NCBI RefSeq assembly: GCF_021602585.1 | Contig: NZ_BQIP01000004.1 | Coordinates: forward strand, 248,001 to 312,000 | From: Pseudomonas faucium | GTDB lineage: Bacteria; Pseudomonadota; Gammaproteobacteria; Pseudomonadales; Pseudomonadaceae | Reading direction: 5' to 3' | DNA length: 64,000 nt | Program-made: the position numbers and the translations under genes | Part shown: piece after piece, positions 28,610-38,978 of the stretch | Layout: each line of letters opens with the position of its first letter | Position numbering within the stretch: position 1 is the first letter of the stretch | The notes under the pieces: model-generated | Seen by the model: the letters and a program-made list of their open reading frames with translations, nothing else | Databases searched by the model: none | Told to the model about the DNA's origin: nothing

Positions 28610-31600
28610 TCAGTCAGCCAACCAGGCATTGGCCCAGTGCTGCAGGTGGTGGGGTGTCAGCAGGTAGTCACGCATCACCACTTCACGCAACGCATCACCC
28701 TGGCGATAGCTGGCCTGGGGGTCATCGAGGTGCATGCGGATTGCCGCGAGCCACTGCTCGGTGGTGTTGTGCTTGACCCGCGTGCACGGCAAGTAACCGG
28801 CATAGGCCTTGGTATCGGTGCAGATCACCGGGAAACCACAGGCGCCGTATTCGAGCAAGCGCAGGTTGCTCTTGCAGTCGTTGAACAGATTCTGCTCCAG
28901 CGGCGCCAATGCCAGGTCCAGGTTCAGGCTGGCCAGCTTGCGCGGGTAGTCCGCCATCGAGATTGCCGGGTGGAATTCCTTGACGTAGGGCTGCAAGGCG
29001 GCCGGGCACATGCCAAAGAACACCCAGTCCACCTGGTCGGCTAGCGTCTTCACCACCTCCAATAGCAGCTCCAGGTCGCCCCGATGGCTGGTGCCGCCCG
29101 CCCAGCCCACACGAGGCCGCACGCTGGTCTGGCGCTGGCTGGAAATGCCTGACCACAGCTGCGCCGACAACATGTTGGGCACCACGCGAATATCGTGGTG
29201 CATGTGCGACAGGGCATCGGCCAGCGGCTCGGTGGAGCACACCACGCGGTCGCACAAGGCGATGCCCTGGGCAACCAGCTCGCCAATGTTGCGCGGCAGG
29301 TTGCGGGCATGGTCGTTCTTCTTCGGCGGCTCGATGATGTAGTCGTCCAGCTCGTAGATTCGCCGGGCATTGGAAAAGCGCTTGAAACGCGCCATTTCCT
29401 TGAGATTGGTCGGCGTGTAGCGACACTGCAGGATCATCACATCGGGTTTTTCCCGGCTGAGCTCGATCACCCCTGGGGTCGTATGGTTGATGCGCCCCTG
29501 GATCCAGCCAGCGCGCTCCAGCTCGTTGAACGGCTGGATGACCCGATAGTGCCCGATCGCCGTGGTGTTGGTCGGCAAGGCCAGTACAGAGGGCATCGCC
29601 CGGTCGATGAACGGATCCCAGCCGGTGCGCAGGCCAGGTTCGAGGTTGAAATTGGCAAGCCTCAGGCTGAGGTTGTCGTTGTACGCCGGGTCACGTGCCA
29701 CGCGCGCCAGCCAGCGGTCGTGGAACACATCCTTGTCGGCCAGCAACGCCTCTTCCGAAACGGCCTCGGCGATTGCCCCCGACAGCTTGGCCACCCGAGA
29801 AAATGGCGTCCATACCACCAGGTAGCCTTTCTCCCGCGCGCGCAGGCAGAAATCGGCATCGAACAGCGAGGCTTGCAGGGTGTTGCAGTCCAGCCCCTGC
29901 AGCTCAGCGAAGAGCTCGCGGCGCACCACCATGCAGTCGGCACTCAGCGCACTCCAGTTCTGCACCAGGCGCAGGCGGCCCATGTAACCCTCGGCGCCCA
30001 GCTTGGCCCCCAGGAACGGCGTGCCTGCCGTGCCATTGTTCAGGCCAAGCACCAAGCCGGCCGAAACGATTTTGCCATCGCCTGCGCAGAGCATCGGCCC
30101 CACGACCCCGACTTCAGGCCGCTGCGCCTGGCTCATCAACTGGCTCAGCCACGGCTTTTCGAAAAATGCACAGCTGGGGTCGAGCAGCAACAGGTAGTCG
30201 CCACGCGCCTGTTGGCTGCCCAGGTTGAGCACCGCAGCCCTGCCCTGCGCCTGCACGTCGACAATGCGCAACTGGTCACCTTCCAGGCCACGCATCGCCG
30301 AGAGCCAGCCAGCGACGTCGGCGGGCTCTTGCCCATCCGCGATCACCAGCACTTCGAACTGGCTGTAGTCGGTGTGTTCGAGCAACGACTCGACGCAACG
30401 CCTGAGTGCCTGCAAGTGGCTGCCTGCAGGGATCAGGATCGATACACTCGCCGCCTCGTCATGCTGATAGGTCACGCGCGATACCAGGCCATTACCGGCC
30501 CCTTGCACCGTGGCATCGACCCCCAGGCGCCGCAGGTGCGCCTCGACCACCCGCGGCGCCTCCAGCTGCCCGGCAGGCGCCTGAAGCCAGTCGGCGTAGC
30601 CGTATTGGCAATGCACCAGCACCTCGGCAATGTGCTCCACCACGTGCAGGCCATGGGCCTCTACCATCCGCCAGAGCAGGTCGTGTGGCGCCAGATGCTC
30701 GAATTGGACATCGAAACCACCGAGCGCCTGCAACGCCGAACGATCGAACGCCAGCATCCGCCCCACATAAGGCACGCTGCGCATCAGGTCGAGGTTGAAG
30801 CCCGGCTTGAAGATCGGGTTGGCCGGCGCGAGGTTGTCGAAAGCGTCCTCGTCGGTGTAGAGGCACAGGCTCTCGGTGCGCAGCGCCATGCGTTCGGCCA
30901 TGATCACCAGCGCATGCGCCTGCAAACGGTCACCGGCGCGCAGCAACAGGATCCAGTCAGCAACGCCCGGGTTGGCCAGCCATTGATTGAGCTGCCCATA
31001 GCCACTGCCACTCAACGCCCGGTACTGCACCCCTGGGGCATTCACCCCATCGAAGCCTGGCGGGGCAAGCACCTGCACCCCAGCAGCGGCGTAGGACTGT
31101 ACGGCCAGGCTGTCCAGGGTGGCCCGCAGCGCCTGTTCATCGCCCGGCTGGCACAACACGATCGGCACGATACGAGGCTGCACGGGCCACTGCTCGATGC
31201 GCTTGGGCAGCAAGCGCAGCTGGCCGGCAGAGAGGTTTCGGCACTCCAGCCACTCGCTGTACAGCTCGGAAAAGCTCAGCGCGTGACTGCCCACCTGCTG
31301 GATGAAGTTGGCCACCTGCCCGGCGTAGAAACGCCGGATATCGAACTCTTCCCAGACCTGATCGGGCTCGGCGGTGTAGGCATTCAGTGGCAGGTAGCGC
31401 ACCCAACCGTTGGCAGGCGCCGATTCGCCGGTGCGTGCCGCCAACATCTGCTGCAGCCACTGGGTTTCGACCTTGTAGGCCTCGGTCATGCTGACGTGGT
31501 GGCTCAGCCGCCCGGCATGCAGGCGTTCAATACTCAGCACCTGCTCAAGGCTCGCCAGGTGCCCCCGACGCAACAGGCAGGCGTACAAGGCCAGGTCCAG

Positions 31601-32188
31601 GCGTGCGGCGAAGCCTTGCCCATCGAGCACCAGTTGCGCCAGAAACTCCTTAACCTGTTCGCGACGGAACAACGCATGGCTCAGCCCGCCAAACAGGTTG
31701 GGCGCATTGTCGGCGATACTGGCCAGCAGGTCGGTGCCGACCAGTACTGCGCTCATGGGTGAGATCACACTGTTGAGCGCCCTGGACGGCAACAGGATGT
31801 CATCGGCGGAACAGATCAGGCGCTGGGCGATGACCATGCTGACCTGCGGCCATTGGCACAGGACCTTGGCCTGCCGGCTGACGCAACTGTCGAGCAGCAA
31901 GTCGTCATCGCACAGGAACTTGACCAGTTCGCCATGCGCCTGCTCCAGGCAAGCCTGCAGGTTGCGGGCAAACCCAAGCCGTAGCGGATTGCGCAGGTAG
32001 CGCACTGGCACCGGTGCATCCTTGGCCATCGCCAGGCAGATTGCCTCGATCTGGCCATCCGCGCTGTCGTCGCAAATGACGATTTCCAGGTTGGGGTAAT
32101 CCTGGGCGAGAGCACTGGCCAGCGTGCCGCGCAAGAACTCGGCGTTGTAAGCAGGGATGGCGATGCTGACGAGAGGTTGCTCAGTCAC
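28610..32188 (-). CDS. Multidomain flagellin glycosyltransferase (1192 aa, Fgt-like)
   Basis: The N-terminal GT2 domain is textbook: PLVSIAIPAYNAEFLRGTL and LEIVICDDSADG (1-110). It is followed by a helical region, a second GT2-like unit (about 390-590), a third (about 595-830: SVSILIPAGSHLQALRRCV, LRPEVG-type motif, SADCMVVRRELF), and a C-terminal GT4/GT1 domain (RPRVGWAGGTSHRGDLELLLE, LDLALAPLEQNLFNDCKSNLRLLEYGACGFPVICTD). The start is taken as GTG at 32188, 8 nt after AGG, giving VTEQPLVS; upstream sequence is non-homologous. It lies 122 bp after flgL, the position of fgt1 in P. syringae. Confidence 0.85.
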   Translation of the reverse strand: MTEQPLVSIAIPAYNAEFLRGTLASALAQDYPNLEIVICDDSADGQIEAICLAMAKDAPVPVRYLRNPLRLGFARNLQACLEQAHGELVKFLCDDDLLLDSCVSRQAKVLCQWPQVSMVIAQRLICSADDILLPSRALNSVISPMSAVLVGTDLLASIADNAPNLFGGLSHALFRREQVKEFLAQLVLDGQGFAARLDLALYACLLRRGHLASLEQVLSIERLHAGRLSHHVSMTEAYKVETQWLQQMLAARTGESAPANGWVRYLPLNAYTAEPDQVWEEFDIRRFYAGQVANFIQQVGSHALSFSELYSEWLECRNLSAGQLRLLPKRIEQWPVQPRIVPIVLCQPGDEQALRATLDSLAVQSYAAAGVQVLAPPGFDGVNAPGVQYRALSGSGYGQLNQWLANPGVADWILLLRAGDRLQAHALVIMAERMALRTESLCLYTDEDAFDNLAPANPIFKPGFNLDLMRSVPYVGRMLAFDRSALQALGGFDVQFEHLAPHDLLWRMVEAHGLHVVEHIAEVLVHCQYGYADWLQAPAGQLEAPRVVEAHLRRLGVDATVQGAGNGLVSRVTYQHDEAASVSILIPAGSHLQALRRCVESLLEHTDYSQFEVLVIADGQEPADVAGWLSAMRGLEGDQLRIVDVQAQGRAAVLNLGSQQARGDYLLLLDPSCAFFEKPWLSQLMSQAQRPEVGVVGPMLCAGDGKIVSAGLVLGLNNGTAGTPFLGAKLGAEGYMGRLRLVQNWSALSADCMVVRRELFAELQGLDCNTLQASLFDADFCLRAREKGYLVVWTPFSRVAKLSGAIAEAVSEEALLADKDVFHDRWLARVARDPAYNDNLSLRLANFNLEPGLRTGWDPFIDRAMPSVLALPTNTTAIGHYRVIQPFNELERAGWIQGRINHTTPGVIELSREKPDVMILQCRYTPTNLKEMARFKRFSNARRIYELDDYIIEPPKKNDHARNLPRNIGELVAQGIALCDRVVCSTEPLADALSHMHHDIRVVPNMLSAQLWSGISSQRQTSVRPRVGWAGGTSHRGDLELLLEVVKTLADQVDWVFFGMCPAALQPYVKEFHPAISMADYPRKLASLNLDLALAPLEQNLFNDCKSNLRLLEYGACGFPVICTDTKAYAGYLPCTRVKHNTTEQWLAAIRMHLDDPQASYRQGDALREVVMRDYLLTPHHLQHWANAWLAD

Positions 32189-32310
32189 GGTGACGACCTT
32201 GGAGGGATAGGCAAAAGCAGGCGGTTGACGAGGCCATCGAACCAAGGCTCGACCGGCAGGCTTCATCGAGCGCTGCCGGCTTCATCTCGAGCCTTGAATG
32301 CTGCGAACAA

Positions 32311-33894
32311 TCAGATGTAGTTCACCAGCGACAACCCGGCGACCTTGGCATACGCCTGCAACGAAGCCTGCAGCATGTTGGTCTGCATCTGCAGGCGCAC
32401 CATGACCTCCGCCGGGTCACTCTCGCGGATCGAGCTCTGGGTCTTGGTATTTTCGGTACCCAGCGCTTCATTGGTCTCGGCCTGCACATCCAGCGCCTGG
32501 CCACGGCCACCAATGGCGCTCACCGAAGACGATACCTGGTTCATCGCACTGGCGACGTTGCCGATGGCCGAATCCAGCGAGGCCAGGAAGTTCTGCTTGG
32601 CCGCCGGGTCGTTGTCTTGTGGCGTGTTCAGCGCAGTGCGCAGCTTGCTGATGGTGTCGAGCACATTCTGGGTCTGGTGGGTGTCGACCTTGACCGAAAA
32701 CGAGTCACCCGCAGCCGGCGCGCCCGACAGCTCGAAGCTGACACCTGCGGCGGTAGCCGTCGTGCCGTTAGGCCCGCCCAGCGTGCCGGAGGCCACTGGG
32801 CGGCTGTCGGCATTGACGGGCGAGGCATACAGTTCAAAGGTGTTGGTGCCGGTGAACTTGAGCACGGCGCCGCCGGACGGGAATGCTGCCTTGTAGGCGT
32901 CCTGGTCGGTAATGGTGGCGCCCGTTACCTGCTCCGAAGAGGTGTTGCCGGGGCTGCGGCTGCCCTGAACCTCGTCGGCCTTGGAGCTCAAGGTGAAGGT
33001 GTGGCCGGCGATCACGGCGTCTTCATTGCCCTTGTCGCCATCCTTGTAAGCGATATCCAGGCGCAGATCGACACCCCGGAAACTGATCGAATTGTTCGCC
33101 TTGGTGGGGTCGAACTTGCCACCCTGGCTGGCTTCCAGGGTCACGTCATTGTTGTTGGCATCGGTGATCTTGAATTCGGTGCTGCTGATGAACTCGATCT
33201 TGTAGGGTTCGCCACTGCGGAAGCGGTCGTTGTAGAGCGAGCTGCCCGAGACCTGGCCATTGGACAGGCTGACGCGGCCATCGTCGGTGGCCGGTGCGGT
33301 CAGCTTGGTCTCGCTGCGGCTGGTGTTGAGCGCCTGCTCGAACGCGTCGTAGCCGGTTTCGTTGGCGGCCAGGGTGAGCATGTCACCGACCTGAAGGTTC
33401 AGCTTGCCCTGGTCGCCCTGGTAGCTATAGGTACCGTCGGCATTGCGCACGTAGGGCGGGGTGTCACCCTTGGACCCGGAGAAGATGTATTTGCCGTTCT
33501 CATCCTTGCTGTTCATCAGCGAGAACAGCTGGTCTTCCAGCGATGCCAGCTCATCGGCATTGGCCTTGCGGTCGGAGTCGGTGAACGAGGCGTTGCCCGA
33601 ACTGACCGCCAGCTCATTGACCCGCTGCAAGATGGTGCCGATCGCGTTCAAGGTACTTTCGGCGGTGCCCAGCGCATTGCGCACATTGACGATATTGCCG
33701 TTGTACTGCTTGAGCATGTTCTGCTGCTGCTCCAGCTGCAGCAGGCGCGCCGCGCCGACCGGGTCGTCCTTGGCCGAGCGCACGCGAATGCCGTCGCTGG
33801 CCTCTTGCTGGGTCTTCACCGTGTTGGCGAAGTTCTTCTGATAGTTGGCCTGGTTGGTGTTGTAGAACTGCGAAGTAGAGATGCGTACGCTCAC
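32311..33894 (-). CDS. flgL: Flagellar hook-filament junction protein FlgL
   Basis: FlgL (HAP3) joins FlgK to flagellin. The 527 residues are longer than the roughly 300-440 of other species because of an expanded variable domain (about 150-410). Ends are conserved and flagellin-like: MSVRISTSQFYNTNQANYQ at the start, and RESDPAEVMVRLQMQTNMLQASLQ with AKVAGLSLVNYI at the end. It follows flgK by 13 bp. Confidence 0.95.
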   Translation of the reverse strand: MSVRISTSQFYNTNQANYQKNFANTVKTQQEASDGIRVRSAKDDPVGAARLLQLEQQQNMLKQYNGNIVNVRNALGTAESTLNAIGTILQRVNELAVSSGNASFTDSDRKANADELASLEDQLFSLMNSKDENGKYIFSGSKGDTPPYVRNADGTYSYQGDQGKLNLQVGDMLTLAANETGYDAFEQALNTSRSETKLTAPATDDGRVSLSNGQVSGSSLYNDRFRSGEPYKIEFISSTEFKITDANNNDVTLEASQGGKFDPTKANNSISFRGVDLRLDIAYKDGDKGNEDAVIAGHTFTLSSKADEVQGSRSPGNTSSEQVTGATITDQDAYKAAFPSGGAVLKFTGTNTFELYASPVNADSRPVASGTLGGPNGTTATAAGVSFELSGAPAAGDSFSVKVDTHQTQNVLDTISKLRTALNTPQDNDPAAKQNFLASLDSAIGNVASAMNQVSSSVSAIGGRGQALDVQAETNEALGTENTKTQSSIRESDPAEVMVRLQMQTNMLQASLQAYAKVAGLSLVNYI

Positions 33895-33907
33895 GATCTA
33901 CGGCTCC

Positions 33908-35938
33908 TTAAAGACTGTTGATCAGGGTGGCGAAGGTTTCCTGGGCCGCCTTGATGATCTGCGACGACGCGGTGTAGTACTGCTGGAACTTGATCAGGTT
34001 GCCAGTCTCTTCATCGATCGACACGCCCGACAGGTTGTTGCGGCTTTCCAGCGCCGAGGTGTGCAGCGCCGTGGTGGCATCGCTGTCCATCTCGGCCTGG
34101 CCGGCCTTGCCGCCGACGTTGGAGACCAGCTTGGCGTAGGCATCGGTGAAGCTGATGCCCTTGCCATTGGCGCCGACATCGACGGTGGGCTTGGTCTGCA
34201 GGTCGATCACCGACTGGCCGTTGCGGTTGTCCGCCGAGCCTGCGCCGGTCAGCGCCACGGTGTAGCTGTCGCCATTTTTCGGCGCGCCGGAAACGCTCAT
34301 CTCGAAGGTGAAGTTGCCACCCAGCGAGTTGCCATTGCCGTCGACCATCGGCACCGACAGCTGCAGCTTGTTTTCCTGGCCGGGGACGATGGTGCCGCTG
34401 CCGATCTCGGTGCCCTTGGCGTCGTACATCTTGTACGCCTGGGGCGAGGTGGTTTCGTCACCGAACACCAGCTTGACCGGCGTCGAGTACTTCAGGCCGT
34501 TCTGCAGCTGGGTGCGCTGGGCGGCATCGTAGATGTCCAGCTTGGAGGTCAGGTTCGGCTGGGTGATCACGCCGGTGCCCTTGTTGCCCGCGCCATTGCT
34601 GGCGGTCAGGGGCGAGGCCAGGGCCAGGCGCTTGGGGTCGGTGAGCACGGTGTCGATGTTGGCCGCGGCATTGCGCGTGGGGGTGACCTTGAAGCTGTCA
34701 CCGGCGCTCAGGCCGCCGCCATTGAGCGACAGGGTGAAGCCGTCGATCACCGGTGGCGGGTTGTCGCTGAGGTCGAAGCTGCCCATGTCGGTGCCTTCTG
34801 GCAGCTTGCGCACGTTGTAGCCGGTGGCGCTGGTGAAGGTCACCTGGTAGTCGCTGGTGCTCAGCTTACCGGTGTCCTTGATGGTCACATCGAGGTTGCC
34901 GGAGCCGGCGCTGTTGCCCTGCTTGGCGACGCTGCGCTCGCTGATGGCCTTGAGGCTGTTGATGTCGCCGAACAGCGTGGCGCCAAAGTCACCGTTCTTG
35001 TCGATGCCCTGGGCCAGCTGGCTGTTGATGGCATCGGCCACCACCAGGGCCACGCGGCCCAGCTCGTTGAGCGCGGGGTCGAGGGTTTCCTTGCGGTAGC
35101 GGATCAGGCCGCCGAGCTCACCACCGGTGGTGCTGTTGGTGATGTCCATCTTGGTCGAGCCGCGGTTGAGGATCAGGCTCAAGCGCGTCGGGTCGGTGGC
35201 GCTCGGCGCCACGCCCAGGGTCTGGGTGGTCTTGCCGAGCACCAGCGACTGGCCGTTCTTCAGGTAGATGTCGTAGTTGCCATCGCGCTCGACCACGTCG
35301 GCGCCGACCAGCTTGTTGAGCTCGCGCACGGCGCCGTCGCGCTGGTCGAGCAGGTCGTTGGGCTGGCCGGAGATGGCGCTGACGCGGGAAATCTGGTCAT
35401 TGAGGTCGGCGATGGTCTTGGTCAGGTTGTTCACCTGGTCGGCCAGCGACGTCATGTTGCTGTTGATGTTGCTGTTCTGCTGGTTGAGCTGCGCAGCCAG
35501 GGTATTGAAGCGCTTGCTCAGCGACTGCGCGCTGGTCAGCAGCAGCTGGCGCGAGGCGTCTTCGGTGGGCTTGGCCGCAGCGTCCTGCATGGCGCTGAAG
35601 AAGCTCTGCAGGGCGGCGGTGATGCCGGTGTCGCTGCTCGACAGGGCGGTGTCCAGCGGCGAGATCTGGTCCAGGTAGGAGGAGGCATCGCTGCTCAGCG
35701 AGGTGGTGGTGCGCAGCTGGTTCTCGAGGAACGAGTTGTACACCCGGCGCACGTCGGCCAGCGTGGTGCCGCTGCCCATGAAGACCTGGCCGACCTGCTG
35801 GCCGCCCTTGGTCTTCTGCACGTTCTGCTGGCGCGAGTAGCTCTCGACGTCGGCGTTGGCGATGTTGTTACCGAGGGTGTACATCCCCGACTGCGCGGCG
35901 CCAAGCCCCGACATACCAATGTTGATCAGACTCGCCAT
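33908..35938 (-). CDS. flgK: Flagellar hook-associated protein FlgK
   Basis: FlgK (HAP1) is the first hook-filament junction protein. The 676 residues begin with the rod/hook motif LINIGMSGLGAAQSGMYTLGNNIANADVESYSRQ (shown here as position 3-36 of the protein) and end with the conserved GVSIDEE..NLIKFQQYYTASSQIIKAAQE and FATLINSL. The long middle is variable and rich in T, G and S. It follows flgJ by 12 bp. Confidence 0.96.
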   Translation of the reverse strand: MASLINIGMSGLGAAQSGMYTLGNNIANADVESYSRQQNVQKTKGGQQVGQVFMGSGTTLADVRRVYNSFLENQLRTTTSLSSDASSYLDQISPLDTALSSSDTGITAALQSFFSAMQDAAAKPTEDASRQLLLTSAQSLSKRFNTLAAQLNQQNSNINSNMTSLADQVNNLTKTIADLNDQISRVSAISGQPNDLLDQRDGAVRELNKLVGADVVERDGNYDIYLKNGQSLVLGKTTQTLGVAPSATDPTRLSLILNRGSTKMDITNSTTGGELGGLIRYRKETLDPALNELGRVALVVADAINSQLAQGIDKNGDFGATLFGDINSLKAISERSVAKQGNSAGSGNLDVTIKDTGKLSTSDYQVTFTSATGYNVRKLPEGTDMGSFDLSDNPPPVIDGFTLSLNGGGLSAGDSFKVTPTRNAAANIDTVLTDPKRLALASPLTASNGAGNKGTGVITQPNLTSKLDIYDAAQRTQLQNGLKYSTPVKLVFGDETTSPQAYKMYDAKGTEIGSGTIVPGQENKLQLSVPMVDGNGNSLGGNFTFEMSVSGAPKNGDSYTVALTGAGSADNRNGQSVIDLQTKPTVDVGANGKGISFTDAYAKLVSNVGGKAGQAEMDSDATTALHTSALESRNNLSGVSIDEETGNLIKFQQYYTASSQIIKAAQETFATLINSL

Positions 35939-35950
35939 GGTTCCATGCCC

Positions 35951-37114
35951 TTAAAGTTTCGTTGTGGTACCGAGCGCTGCGTATTGCTCGTACGACTTCA
36001 TCTGTCTTGCGATCTGCGAGATCTTGCTGGCGTAATTCGGGTCGGTGGCGTACCCGGCCTTCTGCAACTCTTGCACGAACTGTTCTGGCTTATCGGCCGA
36101 CTTCACCGCATCTTGATAGCGCGAATTGTTCTGCAGCAGGCTGACCAGGTCGTGGAAACTGTCCTGGTAGGAATCGTAGGAACGGAACGCCGCCGTTTCC
36201 TTGACGAACTGGCCATCGCGAAACTCGCTGGTGATCGCCCGCGCCGAATCGCCTTGCCAGTTGCCGGTGGCCTTGATGCCGAACAGGTTGTGGCTGCTGC
36301 TGCCGTCGCTGTTGCGCATCACCGACTTGCCCCAGCCGGTTTCCAGCGCCGCCTGGGCCACCAGGTAACGTGGGTCGACACCGATGCGCTTGGCGGCCTG
36401 TTCGGCCATCGGCAGCATGGTGGCGACGAATTCATCGCTGTCGGCAAAGGCTTTCTTCGGCGCCAAAGGCGGCTGGGCCACGGCGCGGCCGGTGATGCGC
36501 AGGCCGTTGTCTGGCACCGCCACGGCCCTGGCCACCTGCTGGCCGTCACGCACCGGCACGGCGGCGGTATTGGTGGCTGCGGCCGTGCCGCCTGCAGACG
36601 GCACGATGCCGGCCAGCAGGCGGTCGGTGAGCTTGCTCGGCAAGGCCAGGCGCCGCGAATTGAGCGCAGCCACGTCGTTGCGCGCAGCCGATTGGGCCGC
36701 GTGCGCAGGCTCTGCGACCTTGTTGCCCCACAGCGTCGGGGCATTGCCCTCGATGCGCGGGAACGGGCTGGTGTTGGCCGGCGCCGGCTTGTGCTTGGAC
36801 AGCTGGCGCACCAGCACATCCTGCAGGCCGATACCGCCGCCCTCGCGGGACATGCTCACGGCCAGCTGCTGGTCGTACATGTCGCGGTACTGCTTGACCG
36901 TCTCGGTGTTCATCGGGTTGTCGTCGGCCAGCACATCGCTGGCCTTGCGCGAGGCCTTGAGCATCTCGCTGATGAACAGCGACTCGAATTCCTGGGCCAC
37001 CTTGCGCACGTTGGCATCGCTGTCGCGGTCACCGTGCTTGAGCGAGCTCAGGCGATTGAGGTCGGTGTAGGCGCCGCTGTCGGCGGTGCTGGAGACCAGG
37101 CTCTTGGAGTTCAT
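35951..37114 (-). CDS. flgJ: Flagellar rod cap and muramidase FlgJ
   Basis: FlgJ caps the growing rod and cuts peptidoglycan so the rod can pass. The N-terminal rod-cap domain (about 1-115, FESLFISEMLKASRKA) is joined by a P/A-rich linker to a C-terminal glucosaminidase-type domain (about 230-380) with the catalytic Glu in AQAALETGWGKSVM and the motif HNLFGIKA. The 387 residues are typical of the two-domain gammaproteobacterial form. Confidence 0.96.
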   Translation of the reverse strand: MNSKSLVSSTADSGAYTDLNRLSSLKHGDRDSDANVRKVAQEFESLFISEMLKASRKASDVLADDNPMNTETVKQYRDMYDQQLAVSMSREGGGIGLQDVLVRQLSKHKPAPANTSPFPRIEGNAPTLWGNKVAEPAHAAQSAARNDVAALNSRRLALPSKLTDRLLAGIVPSAGGTAAATNTAAVPVRDGQQVARAVAVPDNGLRITGRAVAQPPLAPKKAFADSDEFVATMLPMAEQAAKRIGVDPRYLVAQAALETGWGKSVMRNSDGSSSHNLFGIKATGNWQGDSARAITSEFRDGQFVKETAAFRSYDSYQDSFHDLVSLLQNNSRYQDAVKSADKPEQFVQELQKAGYATDPNYASKISQIARQMKSYEQYAALGTTTKL

Positions 37115-37125
37115 CGCCAGCGTCC

Positions 37126-38241
37126 TCAGATCACGATCAGGTCGGCTTGCAAGGCGCCGGCCTGCTTCAGGGCTTCGAGGATGGCCATCAGGTCGCCGGG
37201 CGCTGCGCCCACCTGGTTCACCGCACGGACGATTTCATCCAGCGTGGTGCCCGGGCCGAACTTGAACATCGGCTTGGCTTCCTGCTCGGCATTGACCCGC
37301 GAGCGCGGCACCACGGCGGTCTGGCCATTGGAGAACGGCCCCGGCTGGCTGACGATCGGGTCTTCGGTGATGGTCACGGTGAGGCTGCCATGGGTCACCG
37401 CCGCCGGCGAGACCTTGACGTTCTGGCCAATGACGATGGTGCCGGTGCGCGAATTGATAATGACCTTGGCCACGGCCTGGCCCGGGTCGATCTCGAGGTT
37501 TTCCAGGATCGACAGGTAGTCGACGCGCTGGCTCGGGTCCATCGGCGCACTGACGCGCACCGAACCGCCGTCCACGGCCTGGGCCACACCTGGGCCGAGC
37601 AGTTCGTTGACCTTGTCGACGATGCGCTTGGCGGTGGTGAAGTCGGGGCGGTTGAGGTTCAGGGTCAGGGTATTGCCCTGGTTGAAACCGCTCGGCACCG
37701 CACGCTCGACCGAGGCGCCGCCCGGGATGCGGCCGGCCGACGGAACGTTGACGGTGATCTTCGAGCCGTCACGGCCTTCGGCATCGAAGCCGCCGACCAC
37801 CAGGTTGCCTTGGGCGATCGCATAGACGTTGCCGTCGATACCCTTGAGCGGGGTCATCAGCAGGCTGCCGCCGCGCAGGCTCTTGGAGTTGCCGATCGAG
37901 GAGACGGTGATGTCCACCACCTGGCCCGGCTTGGCGAAGGCCGGCAGGTCGGCATGCACCGACACCGCGGCGACGTTCTTGAGCTGCACGTTGCCCGAGC
38001 CCGGCGGTACCTTGATGCCGAACTGCGACAGCATGTTGTTGAAGGTCTGCAGGGTGAACGGCGTCTGGGTGGTCTGGTCACCCGTGCCGTTGAGCCCCAC
38101 CACCAGGCCGTAACCGATCAACTGGTTGGAACGCACGCCGGAAATGCTGGCGATGTCCTTCAGGCGCTCGGCATGGGCAGCGAACGCGCAGGACAGGAGC
38201 AAGGTTGCGGCAATCAGCTGCCTAAGGTTGAACATGTTCAT
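37126..38241 (-). CDS. flgI: Flagellar P-ring protein FlgI
   Basis: FlgI is exported by Sec to the periplasm and forms the P-ring around the rod. The 371 residues begin with a signal peptide ([20 protein letters not shown], cleavage after AHA at about 24) and continue with the conserved [31 protein letters not shown] region (positions about 26-56). A second in-frame ATG lies 6 bp in. It is 6 bp after flgH and 11 bp before flgJ. Confidence 0.97.
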   Translation of the reverse strand: MNMFNLRQLIAATLLLSCAFAAHAERLKDIASISGVRSNQLIGYGLVVGLNGTGDQTTQTPFTLQTFNNMLSQFGIKVPPGSGNVQLKNVAAVSVHADLPAFAKPGQVVDITVSSIGNSKSLRGGSLLMTPLKGIDGNVYAIAQGNLVVGGFDAEGRDGSKITVNVPSAGRIPGGASVERAVPSGFNQGNTLTLNLNRPDFTTAKRIVDKVNELLGPGVAQAVDGGSVRVSAPMDPSQRVDYLSILENLEIDPGQAVAKVIINSRTGTIVIGQNVKVSPAAVTHGSLTVTITEDPIVSQPGPFSNGQTAVVPRSRVNAEQEAKPMFKFGPGTTLDEIVRAVNQVGAAPGDLMAILEALKQAGALQADLIVI

Positions 38242-38247
38242 CCGTAC

Positions 38248-38943
38248 TCAGAAAGGCCAGAGCGGGCTGATGAAGAAGCGATCGAGCCAACCCGGCTGGC
38301 TGGCATCGGCGAACGAGCCGGTGCCCGAATAGGTGATGCGTGCATCGGCCACACGGGTCGAGGGCACGGTGTTGTCGGTGGCGATGTCGTCGGCACGTAT
38401 CAGGCCGGCGATGCGCACCAGCTCTTCGCCGGTGTTCAGGGTCAGCCATTTTTCGCCGCGCACGGCGATGATGCCGTTGGGCAGCACTTCGGCGACGGTG
38501 ACGGTGATCGAACCGGTCAGGGTGTTGCCTTGGGTCGCCTTGCTGTCGCCCTTGGTGGTGCGGTCACCGCTGTAGCCGGCTTCCAGGCTCAGGTCGCCAC
38601 TGCCGAACGGGTTGTTGGTGTTCGGCGTGGTGCCGAACAGCGAGGTCAGGCCGATGTCTGCCTTGCTGTTCTTCTGGATCTGCGAGCCGGCGTTCTTGCT
38701 CGCCGAGGTTCGCTCGTTGAGCGTGATGGTAATGATGTCACCGACCCGGAAGGCCTTGCGGTCGGTGTACAGGCCCTGCTCGAAGCCGGCCTGGTAGATC
38801 GAACCGTTGTTGGCCGCCGCCGGCAACGGGGTGCGCGGCAGAACCGGCGCGTAGTACGGGTCGTTGGGCTTGGGCGTCGGCGCGACGCAACCAGCCAGCA
38901 ACACCGCCCCCCCCAGGGCGAAGACAGACAACGAACGCTTCAT
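38248..38943 (-). CDS. flgH: Flagellar L-ring lipoprotein FlgH
   Basis: FlgH forms the outer-membrane L-ring. The 231 residues start with a lipoprotein signal ([19 protein letters not shown]) whose lipobox LAGC gives the acylated Cys. Conserved parts are [37 protein letters not shown] and [20 protein letters not shown], each within the ring domain. Confidence 0.97.
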   Translation of the reverse strand: MKRSLSVFALGGAVLLAGCVAPTPKPNDPYYAPVLPRTPLPAAANNGSIYQAGFEQGLYTDRKAFRVGDIITITLNERTSASKNAGSQIQKNSKADIGLTSLFGTTPNTNNPFGSGDLSLEAGYSGDRTTKGDSKATQGNTLTGSITVTVAEVLPNGIIAVRGEKWLTLNTGEELVRIAGLIRADDIATDNTVPSTRVADARITYSGTGSFADASQPGWLDRFFISPLWPF

Positions 38944-38978
38944 GACGCATTACCTCACGGTGTAACGGTGACTAGGGC

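Noticed and set aside
33881-37519. Very long open frame on the plus strand opposite flgL/flgK/flgJ/flgI
   Set aside because: It is antisense to four certain flagellar genes, its composition (His, Gly, Ala, Val, Gln rich, no domain) is typical of antisense frames in GC-rich DNA, and it has no ribosome site.
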